Below are positions 43,678 through 52,692 of a DNA stretch of 64,000 bases, piece after piece. The stretch is from Fodinibacter sp963834965 (GTDB lineage: Bacteria; Actinomycetota; Actinomycetes; Actinomycetales; Dermatophilaceae). Under the pieces are notes generated by a model. The model saw only the letters and a list, made by a program, of their open reading frames with translations. It searched no databases and was not told the origin of the DNA. A program made the position numbers and the translations under genes. The stretch lies in contig CAWIEI010000035.1 of the NCBI GenBank assembly GCA_963834965.1, positions 1 through 64,000 of the forward strand, written 5' to 3'. The first letter of the stretch is position 1, and each line of letters starts with the position of its first letter.

Positions 43678-46600
43678 ATGTTCCTCCTCGGCGACGACCG
43701 TCGCCTCGTCATCAGCGCGAGCGACCTGCGCACGGCGGCGGCCTGTGAGTTCGCGCTGGTGCGCGAGCTCGACGCGGTGCTGGGCCGCACGGTGCGGGTC
43801 GCGGCCGACGACGACCCGATCGCCGCACGGGTCATCGCCCTGGGCAACGAGCACGAGCAGGGCGAGCTGCGGCGGCTGGCCCGGGCACACCCGGGTCGGG
43901 TCGTGCAGTTCGAGCGGCCGGGCTACTCCCCCGACGACCTCGCCCGCGCGCACGCGCAGACCCTCGACGCGCTGCGCTCCGACGCCGAGGTCGTCTACCA
44001 GGCCACCTTCTTCGACGGCGGCTTCGTGGGCCACGCCGACTTCCTCGAGCGCACCGCCGACGGCTGGCTGGTCAGCGACACCAAGCTGGCCCGCACCGAG
44101 AGCGTCCCGGCGCTGCTGCAGATCGCCGCCTACGCATCGCTGCTGCGCGAGGCCGGCGTGGCCACCGCCCCGTACGCCCGGCTCGTCGTGGGCAGCGGTG
44201 AGGTGCGCGACTTCGCGCTCGACGACATCGTGCCCGTCTACCTGGCCCGGCGGGCTCGCCTCGACGCCCTGCTGTTCGAGCACCGCGCGTCCGAGGGCCT
44301 GGCGCGGTGGGGCGATACCGCATGGCTCGCCTGCGGCCGGTGCGAGGTCTGCGAGCCCGAGGTCGAGGCGGCGCGCGACCTCCTCCTCGTGGCCGGTGTC
44401 CGCGCGCCGACCCGCCGCAAGCTCATCGATGCCGGTGTCTCGACCATCGACGAGCTCGCCGTGCGTACCGAGCCCGTGGCCGACGTGCGCGGCGCGACGC
44501 TCGACCGGCTGCGCGAGCAGGCCCGCCTGCAGCTCGAGCAGGAGAGCGACCCCACCGGCGGGGTCCGCTCCGAGGTCACCGACCCCGAGACGCTCCGGCG
44601 GATGCCGCGGCCCAGCCCCGGCGACGTGTTCTTCGACTTCGAGGGCGACCCGCTGTGGTCTGAGCGCGGCTCACGCACCTGGGGCCTGGAGTACCTCTTC
44701 GGCATCGTCGAGGTCGACACCGGGGCACCGGTGTTCCGCACCTTCTGGGCCCACGACCGTGCGGCCGAGCGGCAGGCCCTCATCGACTTCGTCGGGTGGT
44801 TGAACGAGCGGCGGCAGACCTGGCCCGACCTGCACGTCTACCACTACGCCGCCTATGAGACGGCGGCCCTGCTCCGCCTCGCCGCACGCCACGGGGTCTG
44901 TGAAGACGACGTCGACCAGCTGCTGCGCGACGGCGTGTTCGTCGACCTGTATGCCGTGGTGCGCTCGGCGATCCGGGTGTCGCAGCGCTCCTACTCGATC
45001 AAGAAGCTCGAGCCGCTCTACATGGAGGCCCGCGAGGCCGCGGTCACCAACGCGGCCGACTCGATCGTCGTCTACCACTCGTTCATGGCGGCCCGCGACG
45101 CCGAGCGGCACGACGAGGCCGCGCACCTGCTCGCCGAGATCGCCGACTACAACCGAGACGACTGCGTGTCCACGTGGATGCTGCGCGACTGGCTGCTCGC
45201 CCAGGGCGCCGGTTCCAGCGTCGCCGATCCCGACAACGGCCCCGTGGTGGGGGTGGAGGCCGCCGTGGCCCAGACCCCCACCGAGCAGCGGCTGGCGCTG
45301 ATCCGCCTCGAGACCCTGCTGCGCGACCGCCTCGCCGGCGTCAAGCCGCACGAGCGCTCGGCCGATCAGCAGGCCGTGGCGCTGGTCGCGGCATCGGTGC
45401 TCTTCCACGCCCGCGAGGACAAGCCGGTCTGGCAGGCGCACTTCGAGCGGCTGCGGCTGCCGGTCGGCGACTGGCGAGTGGCCGACGGGGTCTTCCTCGT
45501 CGAGTCGGCCGAGGTCGTGCAGCCGTGGCACCAGAACACACCGCGACAGCGCCCGCGGCGCACGCTGCGGCTCGAGGGCGAGCCGATGCGCGGCATCCCG
45601 GCCGGGCCGGGCGACGAGGTGAGCATGGTCTACGCCGACCCGCCACCGCCCGGGGTCGTCACGCTGCCCGGGCACGCCAACGCCCGGTCCACGGCCACCG
45701 TCGCGATCCTCGAGGCCCACGACCGGCTAGCAGCGAACGGCCGGCTGCACCAGAGCCTGCTCGTCGAGGAGCTCCAGCCCAAGGACGGGAGTGCTCACCT
45801 GGCCCTGCCGGTGGCGCTGGTGCCGTCGAAGGTGCTGAGCACCCGCCCGATCGACGACGCCCTCGCCGAGGTGGCGCAGCGTGTGGTCGATGCCGGCGAC
45901 GACCTGCCGCGCACCGCGGGCATCGACCTGCTGGCCAGGCGGCTTCCCCGGCTGCGGGACGGGGCGCCCCTGCCTGCCGTGGGCTTCGGGCCGAACCGCC
46001 ACCTCGATGCCGTCGAGGCGGCCCTGCTCGCCACCGACGACTCCTACCTCGCCGTCCAGGGGCCGCCCGGAACCGGCAAGACCTACGTCGCCTCCCGGGT
46101 CATCGCCCGGCTGGTGCTCGAGCACGGCTGGGCCGTGGGGGTCACCTCACAGGGGCACAAGGCGATCGAGAACGTGCTGCGGGCCGTCGTGGCGGCGGGG
46201 GTGCCGGCCGAGCAGGTCGGCAAGCCAACCCGCGACCCCGAGGGCGCCACCTGGACCGTTCTCGGGAAGACCGACGACCTCGCGGCCTTCGCGGCCGGGC
46301 ACGTGCGAGCCGGCCGCGGCTACGTCGTCGGCGGCACCGCCTGGGACCTCACCAGCACGAAGCGGATGCGGCGCGGCCAGCTCGACCTCGTGGTGGTCGA
46401 CGAGGCGGGCCAGTTCTCGCTGGCCAAGACCCTGGCCTGCTCCGTGGCCGGCGACCGGCTGCTCCTGCTCGGTGACCCCCAGCAGCTGCCACAGGTGTCG
46501 CAGGGCACCCATCCCGACCCGGTCGACGCCTCAGCCCTGGGCTGGCTGATCGGCGACGAGCCGGTGCTGCCGGCCGAGTTCGGCTACTTCCTCGAGACCA

Positions 46601-47265
46601 CCTGGCGCATGCACCCCGCCCTCACCGAGCCCGTCTCGCGGCTGTCATACGCCGGCCAGCTGCGGTCCGAGGCCACCGTCACCGGCATCCGCAACCTCGA
46701 GGGCATCGAGCCCGGGCTCCACGTTCGCCTGGTCGACCACCACGACAACTCGACGTGGTCACCCGAGGAGGCCGTCGTCGTGCGCGACCTCGTGCACGAC
46801 CTGCTGGGCCGCACCTGGCACGACCCCGCCGAGCGCGACACCGACGGTGCGCCGGTCGGCCCGCGCCCGCTGGGCCCCACCGACGTCATCGTCATCACCC
46901 CCTACAACGGCCAGGTCGGCCAGCTGCGGCGCACCCTCGACGACGCCGGCCTGGTCGAGGTCCCGGTCGGCACCGTCGACAAGTTCCAGGGGCAGGAGGC
47001 GGCGGTCGCCATCCTGTCGATGGCAGCGTCCTCGCACTCCGACGTCTCGCGCGGCATGCTCTTCCTGCTCGACCGGCACCGGCTCAACGTCGCCATCTCG
47101 CGCGGGCAGCACGCCGCCTACGTCGTGCGCTCGAGCGTGCTCACCGACTTCGCTCCCCGGACACCGACTGAGCTGATCGACCTCGGGGCCTTCCTCGGGC
47201 TGTGCGAGTCAGCCGTCAGCACGCACGACGGCACGCCGCCCGAGGTCGCCGTCCTGCCGGCCTGA
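43678..47265 (+). CDS. TM0106-type RecB-like nuclease fused to SF1 helicase
   Basis: 1195-residue DNA-processing protein with three modules. Residues 1-260: RecB/Cas4-like nuclease with GHADFLERTADGWLVSDTKLA and cysteines CGRCEVC near 220 that could hold an Fe-S cluster. About 310-520: a second nuclease, RNase H/DnaQ-like, with DVFFDFEGDP and late DYNRDDC. About 780-1160: DNA2/NAM7-like superfamily 1 helicase with GPPGTGKT, VVVDEAGQ, GDPQQLPQV and VAISRGQH. Probable repair or defence enzyme; no partner genes adjoin. The ATG lacks a strong ribosome site. Confidence 0.85.
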   Translation: MFLLGDDRRLVISASDLRTAAACEFALVRELDAVLGRTVRVAADDDPIAARVIALGNEHEQGELRRLARAHPGRVVQFERPGYSPDDLARAHAQTLDALRSDAEVVYQATFFDGGFVGHADFLERTADGWLVSDTKLARTESVPALLQIAAYASLLREAGVATAPYARLVVGSGEVRDFALDDIVPVYLARRARLDALLFEHRASEGLARWGDTAWLACGRCEVCEPEVEAARDLLLVAGVRAPTRRKLIDAGVSTIDELAVRTEPVADVRGATLDRLREQARLQLEQESDPTGGVRSEVTDPETLRRMPRPSPGDVFFDFEGDPLWSERGSRTWGLEYLFGIVEVDTGAPVFRTFWAHDRAAERQALIDFVGWLNERRQTWPDLHVYHYAAYETAALLRLAARHGVCEDDVDQLLRDGVFVDLYAVVRSAIRVSQRSYSIKKLEPLYMEAREAAVTNAADSIVVYHSFMAARDAERHDEAAHLLAEIADYNRDDCVSTWMLRDWLLAQGAGSSVADPDNGPVVGVEAAVAQTPTEQRLALIRLETLLRDRLAGVKPHERSADQQAVALVAASVLFHAREDKPVWQAHFERLRLPVGDWRVADGVFLVESAEVVQPWHQNTPRQRPRRTLRLEGEPMRGIPAGPGDEVSMVYADPPPPGVVTLPGHANARSTATVAILEAHDRLAANGRLHQSLLVEELQPKDGSAHLALPVALVPSKVLSTRPIDDALAEVAQRVVDAGDDLPRTAGIDLLARRLPRLRDGAPLPAVGFGPNRHLDAVEAALLATDDSYLAVQGPPGTGKTYVASRVIARLVLEHGWAVGVTSQGHKAIENVLRAVVAAGVPAEQVGKPTRDPEGATWTVLGKTDDLAAFAAGHVRAGRGYVVGGTAWDLTSTKRMRRGQLDLVVVDEAGQFSLAKTLACSVAGDRLLLLGDPQQLPQVSQGTHPDPVDASALGWLIGDEPVLPAEFGYFLETTWRMHPALTEPVSRLSYAGQLRSEATVTGIRNLEGIEPGLHVRLVDHHDNSTWSPEEAVVVRDLVHDLLGRTWHDPAERDTDGAPVGPRPLGPTDVIVITPYNGQVGQLRRTLDDAGLVEVPVGTVDKFQGQEAAVAILSMAASSHSDVSRGMLFLLDRHRLNVAISRGQHAAYVVRSSVLTDFAPRTPTELIDLGAFLGLCESAVSTHDGTPPEVAVLPA

Positions 47266-47300
47266 GCGGGCCGGCACGAGCGGTCACATCCGGTCCGCGG

Positions 47301-47771
47301 TCACCTCACCCGGCCGACGGTCCACTTGGTGGTCCACAGCGTCGTCAGCCTGACGTGGTCGCCGGTGTGTGGCGAGTGCCAGATCTTGCCGCCGCCGGCA
47401 TAGATGCCGACGTGGGTGACCGTCGCGGTGGGGCTGGAGGCGAAGAAGACCAGGTCGCCGGGGCGGATCGAGCTCTTCCAGATGCGCGTGGTGGCCTTGC
47501 GCTGGGCCGTGGCGGTGCGCGGCAGATGCTTGTGGAGCTTGGTGTTGTAGACGTAGACGACCAGGCCCGAGCAGTCGAAGGCGCTGGGCCCGACGGCTCC
47601 GTACTTGTACGGCTTGCCCTTCTGGGCCGCCGTGATCGAGACCGCCTGCTGGGCGATGGTGGCGGCGTCGGCTTGTGGAGCGGGAGTGAACAGGACCACT
47701 GCGAGAAAGGTGGCCATGGCCGCCAACAGGGTCCGGGCAGCGCTTCGCCGCCCGAGCATCACGGTGTGCAC
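47301..47771 (-). CDS. Secreted NlpC/P60 (C40) peptidoglycan endopeptidase
   Basis: 156-residue exported hydrolase: signal peptide (cleavage near ADAA, about residue 37) and a lone C40 domain with catalytic Cys in FDCSGLVVYVY, His in THVGIYAGGGKIWHS and the third residue supplied by HSPHTG. Cuts peptide stems in peptidoglycan during growth or spore/cell separation. GTG at 47771 follows GGAAGGGA; GTG 47762 and ATG 47759 are alternatives. Directly downstream of a c-di-AMP riboswitch, so turned down when c-di-AMP is high (known for the class). Confidence 0.9.
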   Translation of the reverse strand: MHTVMLGRRSAARTLLAAMATFLAVVLFTPAPQADAATIAQQAVSITAAQKGKPYKYGAVGPSAFDCSGLVVYVYNTKLHKHLPRTATAQRKATTRIWKSSIRPGDLVFFASSPTATVTHVGIYAGGGKIWHSPHTGDHVRLTTLWTTKWTVGRVR

Positions 47772-47773
47772 AA

Positions 47774-47955
47774 GGGAGTCCCTTCCAACCGCCTGCGAGG
47801 TCAGCTGTCGGGTTCGGGCGGAAGGCGCCCGGCCGCGCGATGCGCGGCTTCACCCCGAGGCCAGTCGGTGGACCGGCCCAAGGTGGGTCCCCCGTTCCTA
47901 CCCCGGTTGCAGATCTGGGTTCGAGCGGCAGGGGGCAGGACTCGGCGGCTGTCGC
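47774..47955 (-). promoter_or_regulatory. ydaO/yuaA cyclic di-AMP riboswitch
   Basis: On the minus strand the leader shows the conserved blocks of the actinobacterial ydaO class in order: CCGCCGAGTCC, GGGGGACCCACCTTGGGC, GGGGTGAAGCCGCGC, CCTTCCGCCCGAACC with CGACAGCTGACCTCG, then CAGGCGGTTGGAAGG. It ends just before the C40 hydrolase start, the class's typical target in actinobacteria. Boundaries are approximate. Confidence 0.85.
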
Positions 47956-48054
47956 TCGCGCCGGCCACGGATGACCGGTTGCACTCCACTGTGCTCCCGG
48001 GATACCTGTGGTGCGGGGTCTCGCTCTCAGCAACTTGCCAGAATCGCGGCGGCT

Positions 48055-48222
48055 TCACCTCACCGGATCGGCCGCGGTCGCGGGATCGGTGACCGGCTTC
48101 ACGGCATCCGACGTGAGGTCGGTGCGGTGCCCGAGCCGCTCGAGCCGGCGCACCAGCTGGTCGTGCACCATGGGGGCTCCGCGCAGCCGGCCGCGGCCGT
48201 CGAGCAGGTCCTCACCCACCAT
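48055..48222 (-). CDS. Hypothetical 55-residue protein
   Basis: Short soluble protein (MVGEDLLDGRGRLRG ... MVHDQLVRRLERLGHRTDLT) with balanced composition, starting 5 bp after the DUF4118 gene, so probably co-transcribed. No family recognised and no ribosome site; an internal ATG at VHDQLV is an alternative start. Confidence 0.35.
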   Translation of the reverse strand: MVGEDLLDGRGRLRGAPMVHDQLVRRLERLGHRTDLTSDAVKPVTDPATAADPVR

Positions 48223-48227
48223 TGTGC

Positions 48228-49052
48228 TCAGCCGACGGGCTGCCCGTCCGGTGGGTCCGATAGCCGGGTCGAGTGGGGGGGCTCGGTGTGGTGCGCCGCG
48301 TGCTGGGGTTCCGAGAGGGCGGCGCACTGGGCGGCGAGCAGCACGGCGACGCGACGCTGCTCAAGGGTCGGGCGCCGGACACGGCTGGCCGCCGTGAGCC
48401 GGAAGTGCCCGGTGTCGACCGCCGGCCCGGGGACGGCCAGCACGATCTCGACGTCGGTGGGCAGGCCGTCGCGCTCGACCACCACGGGCTCCCGGTCCCG
48501 CTCGACCGTTCCGTCGCGCAGCAGCGTCGCGACGCCATGGCGAGGCGCCGGGCCGGGGTCGAAGTGGCAGCGGTCGAGGTCCATGACGGCACGGATCCGC
48601 CCAGCCACCCGCCGGCGGGCCTCCTCGAGGTCGGTGCCCGACTCGGCCGCTGCGTCCGCACTCTCGAGCACGCCGTCGAGGAAGCCGGCGCGGTGCGCCG
48701 CGCTCGCCTGCTGGCGCAGGCCCCAGTTCGCGATCTCGGTGACCGCCACCCCCACGACGACCAGCAGCACGGCGACCTCGAGGTCGTCCGGGTTCTTGAT
48801 GGCCAGCTGCCCGGTCGGCTCGGTGAGGAAGTAGTCGAACCAGAGCCCGCTGCTGATCGCCGCGAGCACACCCGCGAGCCGGTCGCCTGCCGCACCGACG
48901 GCCACGACGACGAGCACCAGCACCAGCACGGACGTCGCCGTGGTGAGGCTGTCACCCACCGCAGCCAGGCCGCCGACGACGACGAACGGGAGGATGACGG
49001 CGACCGCGCGCTGCGCACCCCGGTGACCGGTTCTGAGGTCGGTGGTGGACAT
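48228..49052 (-). CDS. DUF4118 membrane protein (KdpD-like sensor fragment)
   Basis: 274 residues: four closely spaced hydrophobic helices (about residues 15-105, with ISSGLWFDYFLTEPTGQLAI typical of DUF4118, the membrane unit of KdpD sensors) followed by a cytosolic region that resembles a GAF-like domain but lacks any histidine-kinase or response-regulator module. Function unknown; possibly a degenerate or stand-alone sensor. Confidence 0.75.
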   Translation of the reverse strand: MSTTDLRTGHRGAQRAVAVILPFVVVGGLAAVGDSLTTATSVLVLVLVVVAVGAAGDRLAGVLAAISSGLWFDYFLTEPTGQLAIKNPDDLEVAVLLVVVGVAVTEIANWGLRQQASAAHRAGFLDGVLESADAAAESGTDLEEARRRVAGRIRAVMDLDRCHFDPGPAPRHGVATLLRDGTVERDREPVVVERDGLPTDVEIVLAVPGPAVDTGHFRLTAASRVRRPTLEQRRVAVLLAAQCAALSEPQHAAHHTEPPHSTRLSDPPDGQPVG

Positions 49053-49268
49053 GCCTCCACGTCACCACGTCCACGGGGCCGCGGCGGCGCCTTGACGGCA
49101 TCCTGACGCGGTCCTGATGGTGCCGCGCCACCAGCACCAGCGCAGGCCCGGATGCCGCGAAGCGGCTGGGGAGCGCGGCGCCGGGCACTGCCACGCCGCA
49201 CGTGTGCTCCGTTGTGCCGCACCCGGTCCGAGATCCTCGTCACGCGTCAGGTCGTCTGGCAGTCGGGA

Positions 49269-49495
49269 TCAGGTGAGGTCTCCGGCCGCCGCGGGCGCCG
49301 CCGCTCGCCCGAGCCCTCGCAGCGACCAGCCGATGAGGAAGAGCATGACGCCCAGCACCGCGGCGAGCGCGGCGAGGCCGAAGGCGACCACCGAGGTGAA
49401 CAGTGAGGCCCGGAAGAACGACGCCTGCATCGCGGTCTCGCGCAACGGGTCGTCGCGACCGAGCTCGGTCCCGACCTGCCTGGTGTGCTTGCCAT
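49269..49495 (-). CDS. Small single-span membrane protein, frameshifted at its start
   Basis: A 70-residue coherent frame (KHTRQVGTELGRDDPLRETA then FFRASLFTSVVAFGLAALAA, one membrane span, GWSLRGLG) lacks a start. The only ATG with a good ribosome site (GAGGGAAGG, at 49495) is one base out of frame; one more G after ATG would give MGKHTRQVG. So either a one-base deletion exists or translation starts internally at 49430. Function unknown. Confidence 0.45.
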
Positions 49496-49557
49496 GACTG
49501 CGCCTTCCCTCGCACTGATGGGTGCGGCCAGTCTGGGCTGCACCCGTGGGGTGCTGA

Positions 49558-49576
49558 CTCACCCGCACTGGGTGAG
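49558..49576. promoter_or_regulatory. CTCACCC/GGGTGAG palindrome
   Basis: Perfect 7-bp arms around GCACT, in the divergent space between the small membrane protein and the dienelactone hydrolase gene; a candidate operator. Confidence 0.4.
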
Positions 49577-49645
49577 GGGGGCCGTACCTTTGCCCCCGTG
49601 GGCAACGTCGTTGCCGGCATCCGACGTGGACGCGAGGAGACAACC

Positions 49646-50344
49646 GTGAGTGAGCAGGCTGGACGGCAGAACGTGCGGTTCCCGGGCAGTGACGGCGAGG
49701 CCTTCGGCTACCTGAAGGCGCCGGAGTCGGGCTCGGGGCCGGGTGTCGTGGTGATCCAGGAGTGGTGGGGCCTGACCACCCACGTGGCGAGCATCGTCGA
49801 ACGGTTGGCGGATGCCGGGTTCGTCGCGCTCGCCCCCGACCTCTACGGCGGCTCGACGACCCACGATGCCGCCGAGGCGGCCGAGCTCCTGCAGAGCCTG
49901 CCGATGGAGCGTGCCGCGGCGGACCTCGCGGGGGCGGTGGACTACCTCGTCGGCCTGCCAGAGGTGACCAGCTCGACGGTGGGAGCGATCGGTTTCTGCA
50001 TGGGCGGTGGCTTCGTCTTCGCACTGGCCGCGCGCCGTCCCGAGCTGGTCAGCGCCGCCGTGCCGTTCTACGGACTGCCGCGCGACACCTCCCTCGTCCC
50101 CGGCATCCGCGCTGCGGTGCAGGGGCACTTCGGGCTCGAGGACCACAGCATCCCGGTCGACAAGGTGCACTCGGTGTTCGGTGCCCTCGAGGAGCGACCC
50201 GGGGCGGCCCCGGCCGAGCTGTACCTCTACCCGGCCGGCCACGCCTTCCTCAACGACGAGAACCTCATCGGCACCTACGACCCCGACGCCGCGGCCCGGG
50301 CGTGGTCGCGGGCGGTGGAGTTCCTCACGGAGCACGTGCGGTAG
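49646..50344 (+). CDS. Dienelactone hydrolase family protein
   Basis: 232-residue cytosolic alpha/beta-hydrolase with Cys nucleophile in GAIGFCMGGGFVF, an early Glu in VIQEWWGLTTHV, and Asp/His from VPFYG...HF and YPAGHAFLND, the dienelactone hydrolase triad pattern. Family members hydrolyse cyclic esters in aromatic catabolism, though many homologues have other esterase roles, and no catabolic genes are near. GTG at 49646 has GGAG upstream. Confidence 0.88.
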   Translation: MSEQAGRQNVRFPGSDGEAFGYLKAPESGSGPGVVVIQEWWGLTTHVASIVERLADAGFVALAPDLYGGSTTHDAAEAAELLQSLPMERAAADLAGAVDYLVGLPEVTSSTVGAIGFCMGGGFVFALAARRPELVSAAVPFYGLPRDTSLVPGIRAAVQGHFGLEDHSIPVDKVHSVFGALEERPGAAPAELYLYPAGHAFLNDENLIGTYDPDAAARAWSRAVEFLTEHVR

Positions 50345-50362
50345 GCACCGACGCTGTCGCCC

Positions 50363-50770
50363 TACGAGTCCTCCCGTGACTCGTGCTCTGTTCCGGTGTC
50401 GAGGTGACGATCGACGTACTCCTCGGGAGGCAGGGTGCTGCGGCGGATGAGCGAGAAGATCTCGGATCCGTGGCTCGGCCCAGCCGGCCGCCCCGTCGTC
50501 GACCGTCGCACCAGGCATCAGGGACTGGGCACCCCAGCCACCGACGACCCACCCGCCGTCGCGGGCACGCCGCACCTCGGGGAGCCGGAAGCCCCGCTGC
50601 CCGATCCGCGATAGGCCGGTGCCCAGCCAGTGTTGGAACCCAGCGTCGACGTGCGGCTTGAGCAAGACCTCGCCGACCCGCCACGAAGCACCCTGGCCAC
50701 CGGGCAGCGGCACGGCCGGCCCGACCACACCGAAGGCCGCCAGGACGCCCGGCGGCGGAGGGTTCAGCAC
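50363..50770 (-). pseudogene. Broken actinobacterial phosphotransferase-like gene (TIGR02569-type)
   Basis: An N-terminal piece from GTG 50770 (VLNPPPPGVLAAFGVVG ... GGQGASWRVGEVLLKPHVDAGFQHW ... GWVVGGWGAQSLMPG) resembles the N-lobe of TIGR02569-type kinase-like proteins. About 100 residues in, the frame shifts and continues as GSEIFSLIRRSTLPPEEYVDRHLDTGTEHES to a TAG at 50363. The catalytic loop and metal-binding motif are absent, so the gene is a deleted, frameshifted remnant. Confidence 0.55.
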
Positions 50771-50819
50771 CGCGCCACCATTGCCCTCCGTGAGCGACCT
50801 GTCCGGCGCCGTGCCGCTC

Positions 50820-51299
50820 TCAGGGCAGGCACTCGATCTCGGGCACGACCGGGGGCACGCCGTTCGCGAGCACCGCATCCAGCTGGATGGCCAGGTCACG
50901 CGGGCTGAACGACCCGGTCGCCTGCGCCAGCTCCGCGCGGGTGAACCACCGCACGCCGTGCACGTTCTCGTCGGACAGCACCACCTGGGGTTGCGGGTCG
51001 AAGTGCGCCGTGCGCACCAGGTACCAGGTGTCGGACTGGCCGTCCCACCCGGTCATCTCGAACATTCTGGTCAGGCGCCACAACGCTCCGCCGATCACCG
51101 GGTCGACCAGGCCGACCTCCTCCAGCAGCTCGCGCCGCAAAGCGGCCTCGGGCGGTTCGCCGTCCTCGATGCCGCCCCCCGGGCAGGCCCAGAACCCACC
51201 CGGGATGCCGAGGCCGTCCCAGTCGAAGTGGACGAGCAGCACGTTGTCGTCCTCGTCGAGCACGAGGCCACGAACCCCCTGACGGATGCGGCTGGTCAT
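50820..51299 (-). CDS. NUDIX hydrolase
   Basis: 159 residues with a complete Nudix box: GGGIEDGEPPEAALRRELLEEVGL (GX5EX7REUXEEXGU pattern, about residues 42-65). Hydrolyses a nucleoside-diphosphate-linked compound; the exact substrate is not predictable. Conserved NVHGVRWFTRAEL follows. Start ATG at 51299 (MTSRIRQGVRGLV) lies at the domain edge. Confidence 0.88.
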   Translation of the reverse strand: MTSRIRQGVRGLVLDEDDNVLLVHFDWDGLGIPGGFWACPGGGIEDGEPPEAALRRELLEEVGLVDPVIGGALWRLTRMFEMTGWDGQSDTWYLVRTAHFDPQPQVVLSDENVHGVRWFTRAELAQATGSFSPRDLAIQLDAVLANGVPPVVPEIECLP

Positions 51300-51601
51300 C
51301 TCCCGATCCAAACACGAGCCCGGCGACGTCGGCTCGCGCCGTGCGCCACGAGATCCGCGCGGCTGAGGTCGGGTCCGACGAAGCGTCGTGCTTCCACGGA
51401 CGGGCGTACGCGCCCTCAAGAGAAGGTGCCAGCAAGGATGCGCGCCTTCGACGGCCGGTTGTCCGTCCGACGCGCACCCGGGGCTTTGCCGCCACCTCAC
51501 GGAGTCCTGAACGTTACCGATGGGTGACCGGACACTTCGCCCCGGCTGCCATACTGGCCGCACGTCACGAGCTTGATCCCACCTGTCGTCAGGGGCCGTT
51601 G
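51300..51601. other. Non-coding spacer
   Basis: Divergent promoter region between the NUDIX gene and the secreted membrane-anchored protein. I see no gene and no clear repeat in it. Confidence 0.4.
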
Positions 51602-52633
51602 ATGGGCATTGGGCCACGGTGGCTCGCCAGAGGAGGCATGGGCGTGGCGCTCGCCCTGGTGGGCGTGCTCTCGCTGGGGCTCCCGGCCCGCGCCGCTGGT
51701 GGGGTGTTCGACAGTTCGGGCGCTGTCCAGGTGGTCGGGTCGACCGTCGTCGTCACCGCCGATGCGGTCGAACAGCTCGACCTGCGCTGGAAGCTCGCCA
51801 CCCCCACGGATGCCGTCGCCGTGGTCGTGCCCGTGCCAGCGACAGCGCTGATCCAGGGCGCGCCGTCCACATCCGCGGACGACGCCGGCACCACCACCGC
51901 ACCACAGCGCAGGTCGCTTCTGCTGCGGCCCTGGATCCTCGCCGGGGAGGGAAGCGGCGACGCCATCGCCGCTCGCGATGCCCTGCAAGCCCCGACCCAG
52001 CAGGTGCGGGTCACCGAGGCTTCGGTCGTCGAGGGCGTCGACCTGGCCGCGGTACTGCAGGGCGCCATCGCGAGCATGGGCTCGGCCGCGGCCCGCGACG
52101 CGGCGGTCGCGGTGGTCGGCCGCGCGCTGCCCGGATCGAGGTACGCGGTCGCGCTCCTTGAGCCCCAGGAAGGTTCGCGGCTGCAGGCCGGCTGGGTGGG
52201 CACGTTGCGGCTCACGCTCCGCGGCGAGCTCCTGTCGAGCCCCACCCTGCCGGGCGCCGACGGTGCCCCCACGAGCGTGAGCGTTCCACTGCCCGGCGGT
52301 GTGCTCGGCGCACGGGGCCCCCAGGTGGTCGCGGTGACAGCCGCCACTGCGATGCGCGCCGCTGACGGGGACAACGTGGCGCCGGTGGTCAGCGGCGTCG
52401 GCCGCGCCGCGCCGCGCCGTTGGCAGACCGTCATGTACGGGCCTGGCGCTGGGCAGACGGCCGCTGCCGACGTCATCGAGGCAGCGGACCAATCCGCCGA
52501 GTACCACGCGGTCGAACCGGTGCTCCTTCCCGAGTTCCCGGTGTGGCCATGGGTCCTGGCGGCAGCAGCCTTGGTCGGTCTGGCCGGCGTCGTGCTGCTG
52601 ACCCGGGCTCGGCGCCGCCAGCCGTCGGCCTGA
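51602..52633 (+). CDS. Secreted, C-terminally anchored protein of unknown function
   Basis: 343 residues: signal peptide (cleavage near ARAAG, about residue 31), an extracellular beta-rich region (VVGSTVVVTADAVEQLDLRWKLATPTDAVAVVVPVPA, reminiscent of DUF2330) and a C-terminal anchor WPWVLAAAALVGLAGVVLLTRARRRQ. Role unknown. ATG at 51602 follows an AGGGG; a TTG one codon earlier is possible. A terminator follows. Confidence 0.65.
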   Translation: MGIGPRWLARGGMGVALALVGVLSLGLPARAAGGVFDSSGAVQVVGSTVVVTADAVEQLDLRWKLATPTDAVAVVVPVPATALIQGAPSTSADDAGTTTAPQRRSLLLRPWILAGEGSGDAIAARDALQAPTQQVRVTEASVVEGVDLAAVLQGAIASMGSAAARDAAVAVVGRALPGSRYAVALLEPQEGSRLQAGWVGTLRLTLRGELLSSPTLPGADGAPTSVSVPLPGGVLGARGPQVVAVTAATAMRAADGDNVAPVVSGVGRAAPRRWQTVMYGPGAGQTAAADVIEAADQSAEYHAVEPVLLPEFPVWPWVLAAAALVGLAGVVLLTRARRRQPSA

Positions 52634-52651
52634 GCGCCGCCAGCGACGACG

Positions 52652-52682
52652 AAGGACCCGGCGAACAGCGTGCCGGGCCCTT
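52652..52682 (+). terminator. Terminator
   Basis: AAGGACCCGGC (52652-52662) pairs with GCCGGGCCCTT (52672-52682) with one mismatch, 18 bp after the preceding stop. Confidence 0.65.
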
Positions 52683-52692
52683 GGTCATGCGG

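Noticed and set aside
49269..50024. A 251-residue minus-strand frame antisense to the dienelactone hydrolase
   Set aside because: Only its last 70 residues look like protein; the rest is an Arg/Ser/Pro-rich shadow.
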